Part shown: positions 6,458 through 6,945 of the stretch, piece by piece
Numbering within the stretch: position 1 is the first letter of the stretch
How the letters are laid out: each line of letters opens with the position of its first letter
The notes under the pieces: generated by a model
Told to the model about the DNA's origin: nothing
Database searches by the model: none
Seen by the model: only the letters and a program-made list of their open reading frames with translations
DNA from: Candidatus Omnitrophota bacterium
GTDB lineage: Bacteria; Omnitrophota; Gorgyraeia; S143-82
Assembly: GCA_027034965.1 (NCBI GenBank)
Contig: JALVWL010000224.1
Span: forward strand, 1-6,945
Reading direction: 5' to 3'
Length of the DNA: 6,945 bases
Program-made: the position numbers and the translations under genes

Positions 6458-6466
6458 ATTATACCA
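6458..6466 (-). promoter_or_regulatory. Orphan extended -10 promoter pointing into the repeats
   Basis: On the - strand the sequence reads TGGTATAAT: a perfect TATAAT (+ strand ATTATA, 6458-6463) with the TG of an extended -10. No good -35 is visible at 16-18 bases. It lies about 30 bases beyond the stop of the NifU-like gene and faces the heptamer and fold-back repeats, with no gene before the MarR-type gene about 390 bases on. Activity is unproven. Confidence 0.35.
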
Positions 6467-6491
6467 CAAAGGCCTACTGTATACCTGGAGA

Positions 6492-6722
6492 TTATATCGC
6501 TATAACCTGTTTTACCTCTGGCACCATCTTTTTAAGAGACTCCTCAACACCCATCTTTAGGGTCATCGTGGAAAACGGACAGGCGCCACAGGCCCCTAAG
6601 AGTCGAACCTTTACCGTACCATCCTCATCCACGCCCAGTAGTTCGATATCTCCGCCATCCATCTTCAGGGCTGGCCTGACCTCCTCTTCTATTATCTGCC
6701 TTACCTTTTCCTCCAAACCCAT
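6492..6722 (-). CDS. Stand-alone NifU C-terminal domain Fe-S cluster protein
   Basis: This small cytoplasmic protein is a probable scaffold or carrier that binds and passes on an Fe-S cluster. From ATG at 6722 it has 76 residues, essentially one NifU C-terminal domain: VRQIIEEEVRPALKMDGGDI (8-27), then VRLLGACGACPFSTMTLK (39-56) with the cluster-binding Cys45-x-x-Cys48, and MGVEESLKKMVPEVKQV (57-73). It lacks the NifU N-terminal IscU-like and central domains, like the short Nfu proteins of many bacteria. The frame stays open upstream to 6812, but the extra 30 residues resemble nothing, and the Shine-Dalgarno immediately precedes the 6722 ATG. Its partner apoproteins cannot be told from the neighbourhood. 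It lies 119 bases downstream of an MgtE-type gene on the same strand and appears to have its own promoter. Confidence 0.94.
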   Translation of the reverse strand: MGLEEKVRQIIEEEVRPALKMDGGDIELLGVDEDGTVKVRLLGACGACPFSTMTLKMGVEESLKKMVPEVKQVIAI

Positions 6723-6728
6723 AACACT

Positions 6729-6737
6729 ACCTCCTTT
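6729..6737 (-). promoter_or_regulatory. Strong ribosome binding site of the NifU-like gene
   Basis: On the - strand the site reads AAAGGAGGT, a near-perfect anti-16S match, 6 bases before the ATG at 6722. It decides the start in favour of the 76-residue product over the longer open frame. Confidence 0.9.
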
Positions 6738-6792
6738 CCAACTATGCGTAGAGACTAAACGCACCGTTTCTTTCTCTGAACTTATTTGCACA

Positions 6793-6820
6793 ATTATATC
6801 TTTCCCCAACACACTTTCAA
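6793..6820 (-). promoter_or_regulatory. Candidate promoter of the NifU-like gene
   Basis: On the - strand TTGAAA (+ strand TTTCAA, 6815-6820; 5 of 6 matches) is followed by a 16-base spacer and a perfect TATAAT (+ strand ATTATA, 6793-6798). Transcription would start near 6786, giving a leader of about 60-65 bases before the ATG. The site is between the MgtE stop and the NifU-like gene, so that gene can be expressed independently. Confidence 0.6.
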
Positions 6821-6841
6821 ATATATTTTCCCTTATATTCT

Positions 6842-6945
6842 TTACAAACCTATCACCAATCTGGCTATCTGAAAATAAATCAAGATAGAAACGATATCTA
6901 CAATGCTGGCGATAAACGGTCCTGACATAAGGGCTGGATCTAGAC
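6842..6945 (-). CDS. mgtE: Magnesium transporter MgtE, C-terminal end (partial)
   Basis: The reverse strand from 6943 down to the TAA at 6842-6844 encodes the last 33 residues of a protein that begins outside the window. It reads LDPALMSGPF, then IASIVDIVSILIYFQIARL, ending VIGL. This is the characteristic last transmembrane helix of MgtE-family inner-membrane Mg2+ channels (PALxSGPF-x(4)-D-x(4)-IYF). By family knowledge the Asp in SIVDIV should correspond to the pore aspartate that binds Mg2+. The N-terminal domain, CBS domains and other helices cannot be seen. Because only the tail is visible, a related SLC41-type or divergent homologue is possible, but the pattern is specific. The NifU-like gene follows downstream with its own promoter. 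Confidence 0.8.
   Translation of the reverse strand, partial: LDPALMSGPFIASIVDIVSILIYFQIARLVIGL

Noticed and set aside
6430..6491. Intrinsic terminator for the NifU-like gene
   Set aside because: Short inverted matches exist (CTTTGT/ACAAAG, CCC/GGG), but there is no stable GC stem followed by a T-run on the - strand.
6723..6812. 30-residue N-terminal extension of the NifU-like protein
   Set aside because: The extra residues resemble no NifU sequence, and the AAAGGAGGT site sits inside this stretch just before ATG 6722. The candidate -10 box also lies within it, so it is best read as promoter and leader.
6391..6888. 165-residue open frame on the + strand
   Set aside because: It runs antisense to the NifU-like gene and through the repeat array. 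Its low-complexity Ser/Pro/Thr sequence matches no family I recognise, and the - strand product is unmistakable.

Overview
The window reads as chromosomal DNA from a diderm (Gram-negative) bacterium. The evidence is a LolC/E-type lipoprotein-release permease, the MEP isoprenoid pathway (ispF) and de novo purine and tryptophan genes. Frequent ATA (Ile) and AGG/AGA (Arg) codons, moderate GC (about 47-53% in blocks I counted inside the housekeeping genes) and heptamer-based intergenic repeats would fit lineages such as Desulfobacterota, Nitrospirota, Planctomycetota or Omnitrophota. I cannot assign a phylum from sequence reading alone.

Positions 1-5477 (+ strand) hold a tight run of five housekeeping genes: lysS, a lolC-type permease, purH, trpC and ispF. 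The gaps are +14, +22 (from the corrected purH start), +16 and a 4-base overlap, so this looks like one transcription unit. A promoter-like TTGACA/TACAAT pair sits right at the window start, so close to the lysS ATG that the mRNA could be leaderless. A weak hairpin plus T-run after ispF is the probable end of the unit. The genes are functionally mixed: translation, envelope lipoprotein export, purines, tryptophan and isoprenoids.

Positions 5502-6071 (- strand) hold a convergent, visibly AT-richer gene for a MarR-type winged-helix regulator with a C-terminal Cys/His cluster. It has its own promoter-like site and a possible operator. Positions 6072-6491 contain no gene. They hold two tandem copies of a fold-back (inverted-repeat) unit of about 118 bases built from degenerate 7-base words, followed by a second heptamer array (GTTTTTA type) and an orphan extended -10 promoter pointing towards the repeats.

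Positions 6492-6945 (- strand) hold a stand-alone 76-residue NifU C-terminal-type Fe-S protein with a perfect Shine-Dalgarno and a good promoter. Upstream of it is the C-terminal tail of an MgtE-type magnesium transporter, cut by the window edge.

The points most worth a second look are an IspF whose C-terminus lacks the usual GFTGRGEG segment, the duplicated heptamer fold-back element, and the low-GC MarR gene with its probable metal-binding tail. I did not find a convincing new multi-gene system; most of the window is ordinary core metabolism.
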